Notes: a model not told the origin generated them from the letters alone. DNA of 64,000 nt from Phoenix dactylifera (GCF_009389715.1 NC_052407.1:434001-498000); one strand, 5' to 3'; positions 1 through 11,900 are shown, counted from the stretch's first letter. Numbers and translations: made by a program.

Positions 1-598
1 CGTCCATGCGATGGGGCCATATGGTGGTTATTGAGAGCTGCAGGCCTCTCGGTGCAAAGCACATCCCGAGGGCAAGCAACTAACCAAAGTAGAACTCTTT
101 TAACTCTTGTTGAAGTTTATAAATTTGACTCAAATGAGATGTTAATTGGATCCGGTCAGGTTTGTAATTCGAACTAGCTTTCAGCTAGCAAACCTACAAT
201 GCAAGAAGCTGGGAAGGAATATGCTTTGCACCTGTGGTTTTCTTCATTTTTACCTCAATTGCAATTCTAGTATAAACTGGGATCTCAATTTGTTTCGATA
301 ATTGACATTCACCGATACATTGATACTTGATACGAGCTGATGTTTTATTTTTCAATGCATCCATATATACAATATACATATACACACACATATATACATT
401 TATGTATATATAATATTGCCTACTGTTCTCTCACTATAGGAAGTTGTTTGCCTCGTTGATTCTTGGCTAAGGAGAATCTAAGTTTTTAACGGTTAAACAT
501 ATGCTAGCCGAACATGATCATCATTTTCATGAACGTGGGATGAGATAATTATAAGTGAGGTGTTTTCCTTTTCTTTACTTTTATTGAATAAGAGAGTA
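1..598. other. intergenic, AT-rich with TA/CA microsatellite
   Basis: No gene is supported here. A short low-complexity tract of alternating TA and CA dinucleotides lies at about 366-412. The first 100 bases are less AT-rich and could be the end of something starting outside the window, but no conserved protein motif is readable. The stretch ends at a short direct repeat (AGAGAGTA, 591-598) that may be the left target-site duplication of the LINE fragment to the right. Confidence 0.5.
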
Positions 599-1693
599 TC
601 TTACTAAGTAGAAAGACGTAACTGCGGAGTCTGCTTGACAGATTGATGGAGGTTGGATTTGAAGGATGCTGATCCATCCTGGGTGGCCCTGTTCATATGA
701 AAGATGGCATGGAGCTGCCTACCGACCAGGAGGATGTTAGCCAGATGAGGTGTGCAGACCTCTCTGTTTTGTGATGTATGCTCAGATGCTGAGGAGACCA
801 TCACCCATGTCATCCTCAGGTGCCACAGGGCTGCGCAGATTAGGGAGTGCTCCTCCTCTCCTCCCCCACAGGTGTTGAAGTCAGCAGAGGACCTACTACA
901 CCGTTTGAGGGACTCCATGAGGAGTCTGAGCTGTGTCGAGAAGGGGATCAGGAGGCCATACCTGGCCTACCACATATGGTTGGACATGAATGCTCGTGTC
1001 TTTGAGGGCAGCAGCTTGACGCCGAGGACGGTGGTGGCCATGGCTTTTCGTCATGCTGCGAAGATCACTACGGTTACCGCATAGAGATCCTCTGGGATGG
1101 TCAGGGACATCTGAAATACCTGTTTCGCTGTTACAACACCCAAGTTTGCCCTTTTTTCATGGATTCACCTACCTCTTGGTCATCTTAAAGTTAATTTCGA
1201 TGGTGGCATGTCAGCGGATGGATTGCATGGAGGAGTGGGATTTGTGATCAGAGATCATCATGATATGTTGGTAGTGACAGGAGGTCGGCGCACCTTTGGC
1301 CTGACTGTAATTGAGGGGAGCTTCAGGCAGCCTGGGAGGGCATTTCTTATGCAAGGAGAGTATTCAGAGCTGATCGGGTACACCTGGAGGGGGATTCCTC
1401 CATGGTGATTGACTGGATACGGGGTGTGGACCGCTACGGGAATGGCCACCCATTGATTGGGGAGACCTGCAGATTGGTCAAGAAGATAGAGCATTTTCAG
1501 GTAGCTCACGTATTTTGGGAGCCAAACAGAGCTGTAGATTGGGTTGCCTCCTCCGTGGCTCGGCACTTCGATGAGTTTATTTGGACGATTGCTGATATCC
1601 CTTCTTCCTCGTATCATTTTCTTTCTGTTGACTTGTCTGGCTGTACTCATGTGAGAACTATATGATATGCCGTTTTTACCCCCCAAAAAAAAG
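599..1693 (+). mobile_element. 5'-truncated L1 LINE, ORF2 3' end (L1-A)
   Basis: This is the 3' portion of an L1-type plant LINE. The translation follows, in order, the zinc-binding region after the reverse transcriptase (CDVCSDAEETITHV, near 770) and the fused RNase H domain (VNFDGG near 1193, VIDWIRGVDRYG near 1405, DWVASS near 1537). The reading frame is broken several times, including a stop where the family has a Trp codon near 655. The element ends in a short A tract (1685-1692) preceded by the family 3' motif TGCCGTTTTTACC. AGAGAGTA occurs at 591-598 and again at 1694-1701, a likely 8-bp target-site duplication. It is a dead 5'-truncated copy of the same family as the large element at 2458-8841. 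Confidence 0.85.
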
Positions 1694-1701
1694 AGAGAGT
1701 A

Positions 1702-2190
1702 GAAGATCTACAATAATTACGGACTATTTGAATATTCCTGCAGATTGGGTTGAAATTTTTGTAGGAGAATGGGCTGCCCATTTAAATATTGCTCTATCAA
1801 CCAAATACCTTCTAGCTTGTTACCAAAAAAAATCCAAATACTACTTTCCAGCTCAAATATTGTAGAGAAAAAGAAAAAAACCTTAATGGATCGTTTTTTT
1901 CTTCCTGTAGCATGAGGGCTAGATTTGGACCGGGATTTACGCATGCTCTTAAAAATTGTGAGCTACATAGGCGAACAGATACTATCTGATGTAAGGAGTC
2001 GGTGCATGATGATCGGTTGCATGGTTTAAAAAAAAAAAGAGAACAGCACAGCTATTGATTTCTCTTCAACAACAATCTACCATTTACCAATCTATTTATA
2101 TTTTAACTTGCTGCTTAAAAATGGAAAAGTTATAAATTTCACTTAATCCACCGAAGGAAAATTTCTTTTGTTCACGAATAGAGTAATATA
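1702..2190. other. intergenic, no gene seen
   Basis: AT-rich sequence with several A/T homopolymers, including a run of A at about 2028-2038. No reading frame with a recognisable motif is present on either strand. It lies between the L1-A fragment and the stretch that looks like the detached promoter of the FKBP gene. Confidence 0.5.
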
Positions 2191-2457
2191 TCGTGGCTGG
2201 ACTTGGGCTAAGCGAAACCAAAGTTTGAACTGGGCTGGCCCAATTATTTCAACATAAAACAAAGTTTTTTTTCGAACCGTCGATTTGTATCTTTCGCCCA
2301 TCGGATCGCACTACGCACAGATCGCAAAGCAGTCATACGTCCCGTTCGTCCGCCTGCACAGCTCTTGAAGCAACGGTCGATTTGCGCAATCCAACGGTCG
2401 ATTCGCGCGAAGGAAGGTGAATCCTTCTTTCGCGCGAAAGACACAACCCAGTCCCTA
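2191..2457 (+). promoter_or_regulatory. probable distal promoter of the FKBP gene, displaced by an L1
   Basis: Just left of the L1 insertion lie three copies of an AACGGTCGATT-like element (2274-2286 as AACCGTCGATTT, 2372-2383, 2393-2403) and a GGGCTGGCCCAA stretch near 2232, of the GGCCCA type common in plant housekeeping promoters. A fourth copy of the element sits at 8859-8869, on the other side of the L1 and just upstream of the FKBP start codon. Taking away the L1 puts all four copies within about 200 bp upstream of that gene. The promoter role is inferred from position and motif repetition; no transcription start is known. Confidence 0.45.
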
Positions 2458-2461
2458 TTTT
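2447..2461. repeat. target-site duplication, left copy, of L1-B
   Basis: CCCAGTCCCTATTTT at the 3' end of the minus-strand L1 is matched at 8842-8856 with a single T/C difference. It marks the integration of the element and shows that both ends are preserved. Confidence 0.85.
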
Positions 2462-2485
2462 TTTTTTTTTGGTTAAAACGGCAAT

Positions 2486-5400
2486 TCATATAGCTCTAAC
2501 TTGAGTACATCCTGCCAAATCAGAAAAAAGCAAAAGATACAGATCAGGCGGGAGTTCTGCCGTGGATGACCAACATAACTCCCCAGAATGCCGTGCAGCA
2601 TAGGAGGCGACCCAGTCTGCTGCCCTGTTCGCCTCCCGGAAAACATGTACTGCCTGAAACTCCTCCATCGCCATAGCCAGCCTGCGGGTCTCCCGAATAA
2701 GTGGGTGGCCATCTCCATATCTATCCGCCCCCCGGATCCAATCTATAACAATAGAAGAGTCCCCCTCAAGAAACACCCGCCCGGCCCCGAGCACCCGCCT
2801 CACGTAGGAAACACCGGCCCATGCTGCCCATAGCTCTGCTCCCACAACCGAGAGCCCTGTCGAGCCCCGGCCACCCGCCGCAATCAACCTCCCATGGTGG
2901 TCTCTGATAACAAAACCGACTCCTCCTGACCTCCCATTCCTCGCCACACTGCCATCGAAATTTACTTTGAGATAACCAGGGGGTGGGAGTACCCAAGAAA
3001 CCACCGCAAAACTCGGCGCTGAAACAGCACTACGGATACCCCAGATGTCCCTAGTTGGCCCAAGTGAAGACGAGGCCATGCAGGAGAGGACCTCCTCCGC
3101 CTGAAGCACCGCTCTCTCCACCACCATCATCGCCGAGAGCCTCCTACCCTCAAACAGACGAGCGTTCCGGTCCAACCAAATATGGTAGGCCAGATACGCT
3201 CTAAGTATCCCTGCCTCTGCGAACATAGGGCTCCGTACCGAGGCTCGCAGCAAGTGCAACAAATCCTGTGCCGTCTCTACCGAGTGATGAATAGGAACAG
3301 GAGAGCGCCTCCAAATCTCCCTAGCCCTATGGCAGTGTAGTAGAACATGTCGAATAGTCTCCTCTGTGTCCGAACACACCTCGCACTCCTGAGGAACCCG
3401 AACACCCCGCCTGACTAGTATACTCCTGGTAGGGAGGCAGCCCCAAGCCACCTTCCATAAAAGCAGCGCAACCCTCGGGTGAATCCTCATCCGCCAGATC
3501 CAACCTCCCTCAATCACTCTCGCTGGCTCCCCCCTGAACAAAGCCTGAAGGTCCCTGGCTCGCACCTGTGATCGGCCCGACGGCGCCCAGACCAACCTGT
3601 CGGTCTCCCCCTGAACTGGCACCGGGAGGCCCAAAATCGTCTCAGCCAACTGAGCCCCAAATGCCTCTCGGATCAATCCCTCCCTCCACCTGCCCTCCTC
3701 TGAGTCCAACAGGTCGCTAACCCTCCGGCCTGCTAATCGCACCGTGTCCACCATGGTCGGCATGCGGCTGATCGGCACTGCAGTCACCCAACAGTCCTCC
3801 AATATATCAATGGAGCATCCATCACCAATCGCCCATCTGATCTCCGAAAGGACCACCCCAGCTCTGGCACACATCTCCCTCCACACCGAGGAGTGAGAAC
3901 GGGCCGCTCGCACTCCGGGCACCAGAACGCCATACTTGGCCCTCATCAGTGAGGACCACAAACTATCGGGCTCCATAACAAATCTAGCTACATGGCGTGC
4001 CGCTAGAGCCTCCCTCCGCACCAACAGGGACTGCACCCCTAGACCACCACATCTGGTAGGCTGGCACACCACCTCCCATGCCAGCAAATGAATACCACCT
4101 CTACCACCTTGCCTACCCCAAATAAAGTTCCTAACCAGCTGCTCAATATTCCTCAAGGTCGACACTGGAATAATAGAATGGGAAAGTAAATAAACAGGGA
4201 TCGAGGAGAGAACTGACCTAACCAGGGTAATCCTCCCCATCATAGATAGAGAGCGCATCTGCCAACCCTCCATCCTCTGCCTAATGCTGGTCTCCAGATA
4301 GGAACAGTCACTCCCACGCAAGCGCCGGCCAGAGAGCGGGACCCCCAAGTATCTCATCGTGCCATCCTGCTCACCTATCCCCAAGATCTCCCTAATAGAA
4401 TGTCTCATCTCCTGTCTGGTCGACGGGCTAAAGCACAGCAGATTTCGAAAAGTTGACCCTCTGACCAGACATAGCACAATAGTCCTGAAGGACTCTAGTA
4501 AGAACCAGAGCATCTCGGCAAGTCGCACGGGCTAGCAGCAAACAATCATCCGCAAAGAGCAAATGTGAGATCGATGGGGCATCCAGCGCGGGCCTGTAAA
4601 TCTCCAGCTCCTGGGCGAGCACAACCTGATGCAAAGCTCTGGATAGCGCATCCGCACATAGAATAAACAGATAAGGGGATAAGGGACACCCCTGTCGTAG
4701 CCCTCCCGTAGACACAAAATAGCTAGAAGGCGTGCCATTCACCAAGATGGCAAAAGAAGGAGTCCTGACACAACCCATGATCCACTGAATCCACACCCCA
4801 GGAAAACCAAACCCCAGCAGAGACTGATATAGAAACTCCCATCGCATCCTATCATAGGCCCGCTCCATATCTAGCTTGACTCCCATCAAGCTCCTCCTCA
4901 TCGGAGCCCTCTCCAAATCAAACATGAACTCCTGGGCTATCATCACATTGTCGGATATACTCCGACCACCTATGAAAGCACCCTGCTCCGGACTGATCAA
5001 ACTCGGCAGAACATCCCGCAACCTGACGGCAAGAATCTTCGCCGTAGCCTTGTACAAAGTGGTACAGAGGCTAATCGGTCGAAAGTGACCCGGCTCAGAG
5101 GCATCCTGCCGTTTCGGTATCAGGGTAATGAAAGTCCGCTGCCAATCCGAGGACATCACTGCTGAAGTAAAAAACTGCTGTATGGCCGCCGTCACATCCT
5201 GTCCCACTATCCTCCAGTACCTCCGAAAGAAGAGCGGTGGAAAGCCATCCGGCCCTGGCGCCTTGTCCCCCTCAAGAGACCAAACCGCCCCCCGAATCTC
5301 CTCCACCGAGACCGGCCTAGTCAGCTCAGCAGCCTCCTCCCCCGACACCCTCACTCCCGGTACCGGCGGCTCCACTCGGCCCCCCTCTCCCCTCTGCTCC

Positions 5401-6626
5401 GTCCACCTCGCTCTGAAGAAGCACTCAACAATCCTCCGGATAACCACCGGGTCATCTGATACCTGGCCGTCCTCACCCCTGATAGATCTGATCCTGTTCT
5501 GGTTCCTCCTAATCACCGTAGACTGGTGAAAGAACTTTGTATTTCGGTCCCCCTCCAAAATCCACTGTACCCTGGACTTCTGTCTCCATAGTGTATCCTG
5601 CTGTCTGAGAAGGGAGTCATGCAATGCCAAGTGAGATCTAAGCTCCCCCATCAGAACCTCCGATAATCCTCCCATCTGTGCCTCCTGAACCTGAAGTCTG
5701 GAAATGGCCTCCTCTTCTTCCTCTGCCCTCCTAAAGATGTTCCCCACTTCCTCCCGATTCCACCTTCTCAACCTCCGCCTAGTCAACTCCAACCTTCGGG
5801 ATACCCGATACATAGCATCGCCCCTAACCGGGGAACACCACGCCTCCCTCACCATCTCCCAAGAACGTGGATAGCTAAGCCAGAACTTCTCAAATCTGAA
5901 AGGGGGGCGAACTGGGGTGTATATCTCAGTACTCACCAGCAATGGATGATGATCCGAGGCAATCCTCGGCAGATGTCTGACATGATGGTCCGGAAAGCAC
6001 TGAACCCACCCGGCTGTAGCACAGGCTCTGTCCAATCTCTCCCATACTCGGGCCCGCCCCTGCTGATTGTTACACCATGTATACCTAGGCCCTGAGAAGC
6101 CCAAGTCAATCAAACCATTGGCAGTAAGAAAATCCTGGAACTCCTTGATCTTCCTGTTGAGAGTAAAAGGGTTCCCCCCCAACTTTTCCGAAGCATCCAC
6201 AATACAATTGAAATCTCCTGCTACCAACATAGGGTGACCATGACTTATCAGTCGCGTAGCCTCCTCCCATAGTGTCCTCCTGACCCTATAATCAGTACTG
6301 GCATAAACTGCTGAGAGAACCCAAGGACGCCTGTTACCCTCTGAGATCACCAAGATCACCTCTTGAGAGCAAACATTAAAACACCCCAATGTACATCGAC
6401 CCAAATCCCATGTGACGATGATACCTCCCGACAATCCTTGAGAATCCACAGCATAGAAGCCCCACGCTCGCGGGATCACCCTTCTCACCTTCTGCAAACT
6501 ACTGCCACAAAGCCGAGACTCTAATAGCACACAAATATCCGGGTTGTGCTGTTGCACCAACCGACGAAAAGCCGGAGCAAAGGAGGGTTTCCCCGCCCCC
6601 CGGCAGTTCCATAGTAGGATCTTCAT
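2486..6626 (-). pseudogene. L1-B ORF2: endonuclease, reverse transcriptase, RNase H
   Basis: Replication protein of the LINE, about 1380 residues long. The N-terminal endonuclease shows LLWNCRGAGKP, the Glu motif LLESRLCG, AGDFNCIVD and the catalytic SDHHPLL. The reverse transcriptase shows HFRPISLC, KLDMERAYDRMRW, GLRQGCPLSPYLF and the active site LLFADDCLLL. After these come a Cys/His zinc-binding region (CEVCSDTEETIRHVLLHCH) and a C-terminal RNase H with VNFDGSV, AELWAAW, EGDSSIVIDW and ANRAADWV, giving the D-E-D-D set. The start at 6626 is chosen because the family protein begins MKILLWN; an in-frame ATG lies 8 codons upstream. A single frameshift shortly after the FADD motif, around 4440-4500, splits the frame. 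All catalytic motifs I can identify are otherwise present, so the gene was probably active not long ago. Confidence 0.93.
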
Positions 6627-6753
6627 AAAGCACCCAATGGTCCCGCACAACTCCCAACACCGGAGCTGTGGCTACCCCTTGCATCCTCATCCATGCACTC
6701 TACACCTCCTAGTGAGTCACTTCGCATTCCCTTAGCCGAAGCCATAAGCTGAG

Positions 6754-8712
6754 CTAGAATTTGAGGATGCTGACTGTTGCCCTGTGCCATATGGCACAAA
6801 CCGTCCACCGACCCCGTGCCAATTGTGCCAGTCTCCCCCCCTTCCCTACACATTCAGAGAGGTCCTTCCCTCCGCCGTTTTTTAGAGCCAGCTCCCCAGC
6901 ATCAGAGGCCACTATTTTCCCCTTCACCTTTGAAGCTTCTGGTTCACTGTACACCCGTGCCATTTGGCACGGACTGTTCCCCTTCAAAGCCGATGTCACC
7001 TGCCCATCCGAGCCACTCCCAGTACCACTAACAACATCGGTCGACACCGTCAGCAACTCCCCCGAAGCCATCGTCTGCGACGCCGTCCGGCCAAGCTCCG
7101 TCAGGTCCGCCGCCAGCGACAACGAACGCGCCAGACGGCCACCTGTGCTCGCGGCCGGCTCCAGCCGCACGTCACCGCCCGCCGATTGCTGGTCCACCCG
7201 GGGAGGTCGTTCACCAACAGGCGCGAGGGGCGGAGGTGAGCTCCGACTCCTCTGCCGGAAGAACACCGCCGGCCTCCGGCCCTTCACCTGGACAGGAGTC
7301 TTCCCCTCACCCGAGGTCGTCGAGTCGCCCGTAGACAGGCCAGCGCCCACAGCTCTCCTGGGCGGGCTTCTAAAGCGCTTCATCGGACTCTGAGTCGGGC
7401 CCCCCAGTCGAAGGCCCCCACTGGCGTTGGGCCGCTCTTCAAGCCGGCCCACACACGGAGCCACCCGGCCCGAGTCCTGAGTCAACTCAGCATCCGACCC
7501 GGAACCCGCACCAGGTTGACTCGGTCCACCCATCGGCCGGCTCGCACCCGCCTCCGACACGTCTTTCTCCGGCGTCCTCCGACGAGCCACCTTGGATGGC
7601 TTCTGCCACCCTTCAAGGTCGATCGGAGAGGCCGGCCCGTCCCCCGGCCGGCTCGGACTGGCCCCGGACGCCGCTGGCCCCGCCGTCTTCCCAGCATCAG
7701 GACGCGGGGACTCCTTCTTCCGGAACGCCGGCGGGGTTGGCCCAATCCGATTCGTCACCAACCATGGACCAAAGGCCCCTGCCTCCCGGGGTCGTTCCCT
7801 CCCTGTCTCCGCTTGCTTAGGCGTCTCCGAGGCGTCAATCCCATCACGGACCTCCTCAGACCCACCACTTACCTCCTCCGGATTCAACCTCCCCTCCGCC
7901 GGAGGCACAAACACACATCCCACCGCCGAATGGCCTACTCGTCCACATTTAGCGCACGACACTGGCAGGTTTTCATAAACAAAACCCTGCCAGAAAGGGG
8001 CCCCTCCATCCGCCGAGCTCCCCCGCACCCATGTTCCGGGCACAAGCGGAGCAGAGGCGTCGAGTTCCACCTTCACCCTGGCGAAGCCATACCTCCGCCT
8101 CTGCTCTGTGAAGCCATCCAGCGCCAAGGGGGTACCGGCCCTCGCCGCCACCCTGAAGATCGCTTCCTTCTTCCAGAAATCCATCGGCAGACTGGGGAGC
8201 CGTAACCAGACAACCACCCGCCCGAAACACCCGGGCTTCGGAACAAAGCTGGGCCGCCACCGGTCCATGGCGAGCACCTGTCCCGCCACCATCCACGGAC
8301 CATTCCGCATCGCGGCTTCCCGGTCGTTCTCGTTGGCGAACCTGATGGCAATGACCCCCTCCGACAGGGTGAAGCACTCGGCGTCATAATCCAGCTTCCC
8401 GGCTCGCCGTATCTCCTTCACCACCCAATCGGCCGGTATGCTCCTACCCAGGCTCCTCACGAGTACAGTGGTACTCCTCCATTCAGACCGCACCTCCTCC
8501 AACTCTTCTTCCGGCACCTCGACGACCTCCGGGAACCGGTTCTGCAGCTCCTCCAGCTCACGTGAAGGGGTCCGGTGGTAGGTCCATACCGGAGGCCTCG
8601 GAACGCCTTTCGTCACATCAGCCCACGACGGACGCTTGGCCGCAATCCCACTAGATGGCTTCCTCTGTGCTCCCCCCTTCCCCAGCGCCGGCGTCCCCCC
8701 AGCTTCGGCCAT
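6754..8712 (-). CDS. L1-B ORF1: DUF4283 and zinc-knuckle RNA-binding protein
   Basis: ORF1 protein of the LINE, about 652 residues and uninterrupted. The start MAEAGGTPALGK is preferred over an in-frame ATG 22 codons upstream (8778) because that extension is low in coding character. A DUF4283 domain spans roughly residues 70-220, with the typical RFANENDREAAMRNGPWM and VVWLRLPSLPMDFW stretches. It is followed by a CX2CX4HX4C zinc knuckle (CAKCGRVGHSAVGC). The C-terminal half is rich in Pro, Gly, Ser and Arg and looks disordered. In L1 elements this protein coats the RNA and helps form the particle used in target-primed reverse transcription; that role is family knowledge. The intact frame contrasts with the broken ORF2. 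Confidence 0.9.
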   Translation of the reverse strand: MAEAGGTPALGKGGAQRKPSSGIAAKRPSWADVTKGVPRPPVWTYHRTPSRELEELQNRFPEVVEVPEEELEEVRSEWRSTTVLVRSLGRSIPADWVVKEIRRAGKLDYDAECFTLSEGVIAIRFANENDREAAMRNGPWMVAGQVLAMDRWRPSFVPKPGCFGRVVVWLRLPSLPMDFWKKEAIFRVAARAGTPLALDGFTEQRRRYGFARVKVELDASAPLVPGTWVRGSSADGGAPFWQGFVYENLPVSCAKCGRVGHSAVGCVFVPPAEGRLNPEEVSGGSEEVRDGIDASETPKQAETGRERPREAGAFGPWLVTNRIGPTPPAFRKKESPRPDAGKTAGPAASGASPSRPGDGPASPIDLEGWQKPSKVARRRTPEKDVSEAGASRPMGGPSQPGAGSGSDAELTQDSGRVAPCVGRLEERPNASGGLRLGGPTQSPMKRFRSPPRRAVGAGLSTGDSTTSGEGKTPVQVKGRRPAVFFRQRSRSSPPPLAPVGERPPRVDQQSAGGDVRLEPAASTGGRLARSLSLAADLTELGRTASQTMASGELLTVSTDVVSGTGSGSDGQVTSALKGNSPCQMARVYSEPEASKVKGKIVASDAGELALKNGGGKDLSECVGKGGRLAQLARGRWTVCAIWHRATVSILKF

Positions 8713-8782
8713 AACACCCCGCCGGCAGGTGTTTGGCGAAATGCTCGAAAGATCACCCCCCCCAAACACAAATCTCAAAGCA

Positions 8783-8814
8783 CCCGCTCACCCGCTCACC
8801 CGCTCACCCGCTCA
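8783..8814. repeat. 8-bp tandem repeat in the L1-B 5' UTR
   Basis: Four perfect copies of CCCGCTCA lie directly upstream of L1-B ORF1 on the minus strand. Short tandem repeats in the 5' UTR are common in L1-like elements and can carry promoter activity; no such activity is shown here. Confidence 0.8.
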
Positions 8815-8841
8815 CGGCCCTCCCTGATTGATTCATTGAAC

Positions 8842-8856
8842 CCCAGTCCCCATTTT
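8842..8856. repeat. target-site duplication, right copy, of L1-B
   Basis: CCCAGTCCCCATTTT matches 2447-2461 except for one base. Together they bound L1-B and place its insertion inside the 5' region of the FKBP gene. Confidence 0.85.
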
Positions 8857-8971
8857 CGAACGGTCGATTTAGAGCCTTGCTTGCGAACATTATCATGACT
8901 CATAAGGCGGGGGAAATAAAGGAATCGATCCTGCTGTTCTCAGCCGCTCGCCCCTCTCTCTTTTCCTCACC

Positions 8972-11900
8972 ATGGAGCTCTCCCTTCTTCCGTTCGGTCA
9001 GCAACAGCGGCTACCAAGCTCTCGTCTCGACGCTCTCCACCACCCGAGCCTCTTCCCATCCTCTGGTACCCCGCTACTCCCCCTCTTTCCCTTTTTTTCT
9101 GCCGCTTTCTCTAATCTTGTTACATGTTTCTGGATTCTTTCCTTCCAATACCGCAGCAAGAACGCTCCTGAAGCGAAAGTTGGCGTCTTTGCCGTGTCGC
9201 TGCTCCAAAGACCCATCTGCGAGCCCGGCGGGTTTGAGTTCGGTCTTTTCTGAGGTTCTTCCGGCAGATGGAAGGAGATGGTTCTTGGGCTTTCTCCTAG
9301 CTTCAGGTAATCCCCGCTTTGATGGGTTTTTTCTTCCTTTCTTTGTAGCACAAGGTTAGTTTTTTAGCCCTCTCTTTCAAGATCGCGCTGATTCTTGAAT
9401 TCTTGAAACATACTGGGAAATAGAAAGAAAAAGAATGGCGCCCAAGGTTGCCCTTTGACAATGCCTTGCTTTTATTTCTTTTTACTTTTTCATAATCTTT
9501 TTTTTTTAAAAAAAAAATGGTTCTTGGAACATACCTGAAAAAGGAATGGTGCCCAAGACTTCAATTCGATAATGCCTTGCTTTATTTTCTGTTTGTTGTT
9601 CCAGTTTTTTCTCTAATTAGAAATTGGCAGATCTAATACGCTGTTAATGTAAGATATGATAGTTTCTCTTCGACAATGCTTGGCTTAAATTTCTGTTTGA
9701 TTTTTCGTAGTTCGATGAGAAATTGGCTGATTTGATGTGTTTTCCCCGTCATATAACTTTTGGGTTCATCCCAAAAGAATGTGATATTAGATTATCGTTT
9801 AACTTATGCCCTATTTTTGGATATTAACATTCTTGCATGGTTTTCTTTTCTCTAGTCTGATATTTTTCTTACTAGGCATTGCCTTCTATTGAACAGAGAT
9901 AATAATAGAATTAGAAGAACAATGGCTTTTTCAGATCGCAACGTTTACTTCTGTGTAACTCAAGATTTAGATTTTTTTGTTTTCCTTTTCACATTTCTAT
10001 GGTCTTCTAATTTCGAAGCATTAGATGAAATGCAATACTGCACAAGGTAGTATATTAGGTTGTTTTGTTCTGGGGGTTGGAACATGATATGTGTAAACTC
10101 TGTAGTTGTAATAAAGGTGGAGTAATTTTATTTCATTTTAGGATGGGGTGAGCTAGGAAATTAGACTTGAGTAATTGTTGTTTGAAATATTCGCAAGAAA
10201 GGAAGAAATCAGCTTTATCTGTATTTAGTTGCAAGTGATTTCTGATCTAACATAGCATTGGTTTTCATATTAATTCAGCTGCTGGGCTCAATGTTTGTGG
10301 CAAATCTGATGCTGTTTCCACCAGTCGAAGAGCTGTAAGAAAGTTGCTAATCCATAAATTGTATTGACTCGTGAAACAACAAAAGATGCTCTGGATAAGC
10401 ATTATTTCTCCTTTTTTTTGCAGCTTAGAGCAGCAAAGATACCTGAGAGTGATTTCACTACTCTTCCAAATGGTCTGAAGTTAGTATATCTCTTTTAATT
10501 ATTAATATTGATGCAATAGTCCTGCCTATTTATTTTGTTAAACCTAATTTAGGCTTACAATTACTATTGGTGGTAAATAAGATCACTTCTTAAAAAGAAG
10601 CAAGATCAGGCATATTAATTTTTTTGGTTTTTGGTGCATCTCAAATGATAAGTCACATTATTTTCCACACTAATGTTCTCCTATATTCAAGTTAGTTGTA
10701 TCCAAGAAATATTTGAATTAATGGATTCTTGGCTTTGGGTCACACTTATTTAGTTATATTTATATGTTACCTAGATATCCTTTTCTGATATTGGCAACTT
10801 CATGCGTAAAATAAGTGGAAAAAATGCTGCTTGGTACTAGAACTTGTACATGCCAAGAAGTTAACATTTTTGTATATACTACGCAGAATTCCTAATTGTC
10901 ATTATGAATTTTGTGAGAATATTAGTTGTTTCTGTTTGTGTTTGCCATTTTAAAGTGTACAGCATTACTTAGGTATTGTTGCTTTGCAGAATCCTGTCTC
11001 TCTGTCTCTCATTATTTTATCACTTTTAACTAGGTACTATGATTTAAAGGTTGGAGGTGGGCCTAAAGCCGTGAAAGGATCACGCGTTGCGGTATGATTG
11101 TTGCTGTAAGCAAACTTTATTATCTTATCACTTGCAGGACTGAACGTTGATGATGTACCATAATTTCTACTATGCAAATATGTTTATGTGACATCATAAA
11201 CACCTACAAGCATGCATTTGTATATTGACATGTGCCTGAATGCATGCATACATGCATGCATGAGTATTCTAGCTGAATGAGGCTTCCCTGAAGTATCTGT
11301 CTGTAGCTGTACATAAAGTCTATAATACACCAACAGATCTAAAGGTGCTCTACAGTCCAATTGTATTTCTTATCCAATTGTATTTCTTATCTTTATACTG
11401 TCAGTTTCATTGAAACAACAATTGCAAGAACTCACCTTGATCAGCTAGTCCAATCAATGAATGCAGACTGTGGGCAATGTTAAGCTCGATGTGGTCTGTG
11501 ATACTAGGTTGGTGTGTTGAACTTGTACTATAGTGTCATGTCATTTAATGTTCATTACTGATATTTTTTTAATATATATATCTATTTTTGATTTCATCAG
11601 ACTTGCCTGTTTGGTTTATCTTTTCTTGGTAAGGATAGCTTTTTCTTTTTTGTCTTAACTGAGAAATGACAGTTAAAATGTGGTGAAAAGTAGATGAATA
11701 TCTGTTTCAACAATTCTGTCCAAAATGATCATCATCTTTATAAAATGAAGCAGATCCATGCCATATTCTTACAGTGAAATTCTAAAATGTATTTCCCCTA
11801 ATTGATCTAATAATTTTGTCCAAGTACTTACAATCTTTTTGGTCATTCCAAAATTTATTTTTTTTATTTTTGTAATCATTTTAATTTTGAATTCTGTATC

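Larger units (their letters stand above)
2458..8841 (-). mobile_element. nearly intact full-length L1 LINE (L1-B)
   Basis: A 6.4-kb plant L1-type non-LTR retrotransposon reads right to left. Its parts in order are a 5' UTR with an 8-bp tandem repeat, ORF1 (DUF4283 RNA-binding domain plus zinc knuckle), a spacer of about 130 bp, ORF2 (AP endonuclease, reverse transcriptase, zinc-binding region, RNase H), a short 3' UTR, and an A tail seen as a T run at 2458-2470. A 15-bp target-site duplication with one mismatch flanks it. ORF1 is open throughout. ORF2 has one evident frameshift near 4440-4500 but no other obvious lesion. This argues for a recent insertion. It lies head to head with the FKBP gene, its 5' end 131 bp from that gene's start codon. 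Confidence 0.95.

Noticed and set aside
6761-8898. Long plus-strand open frames rich in Arg, Pro and Ser
   Set aside because: They are the complementary reading of L1-B ORF1, whose GC-rich codons leave few stops on the other strand.
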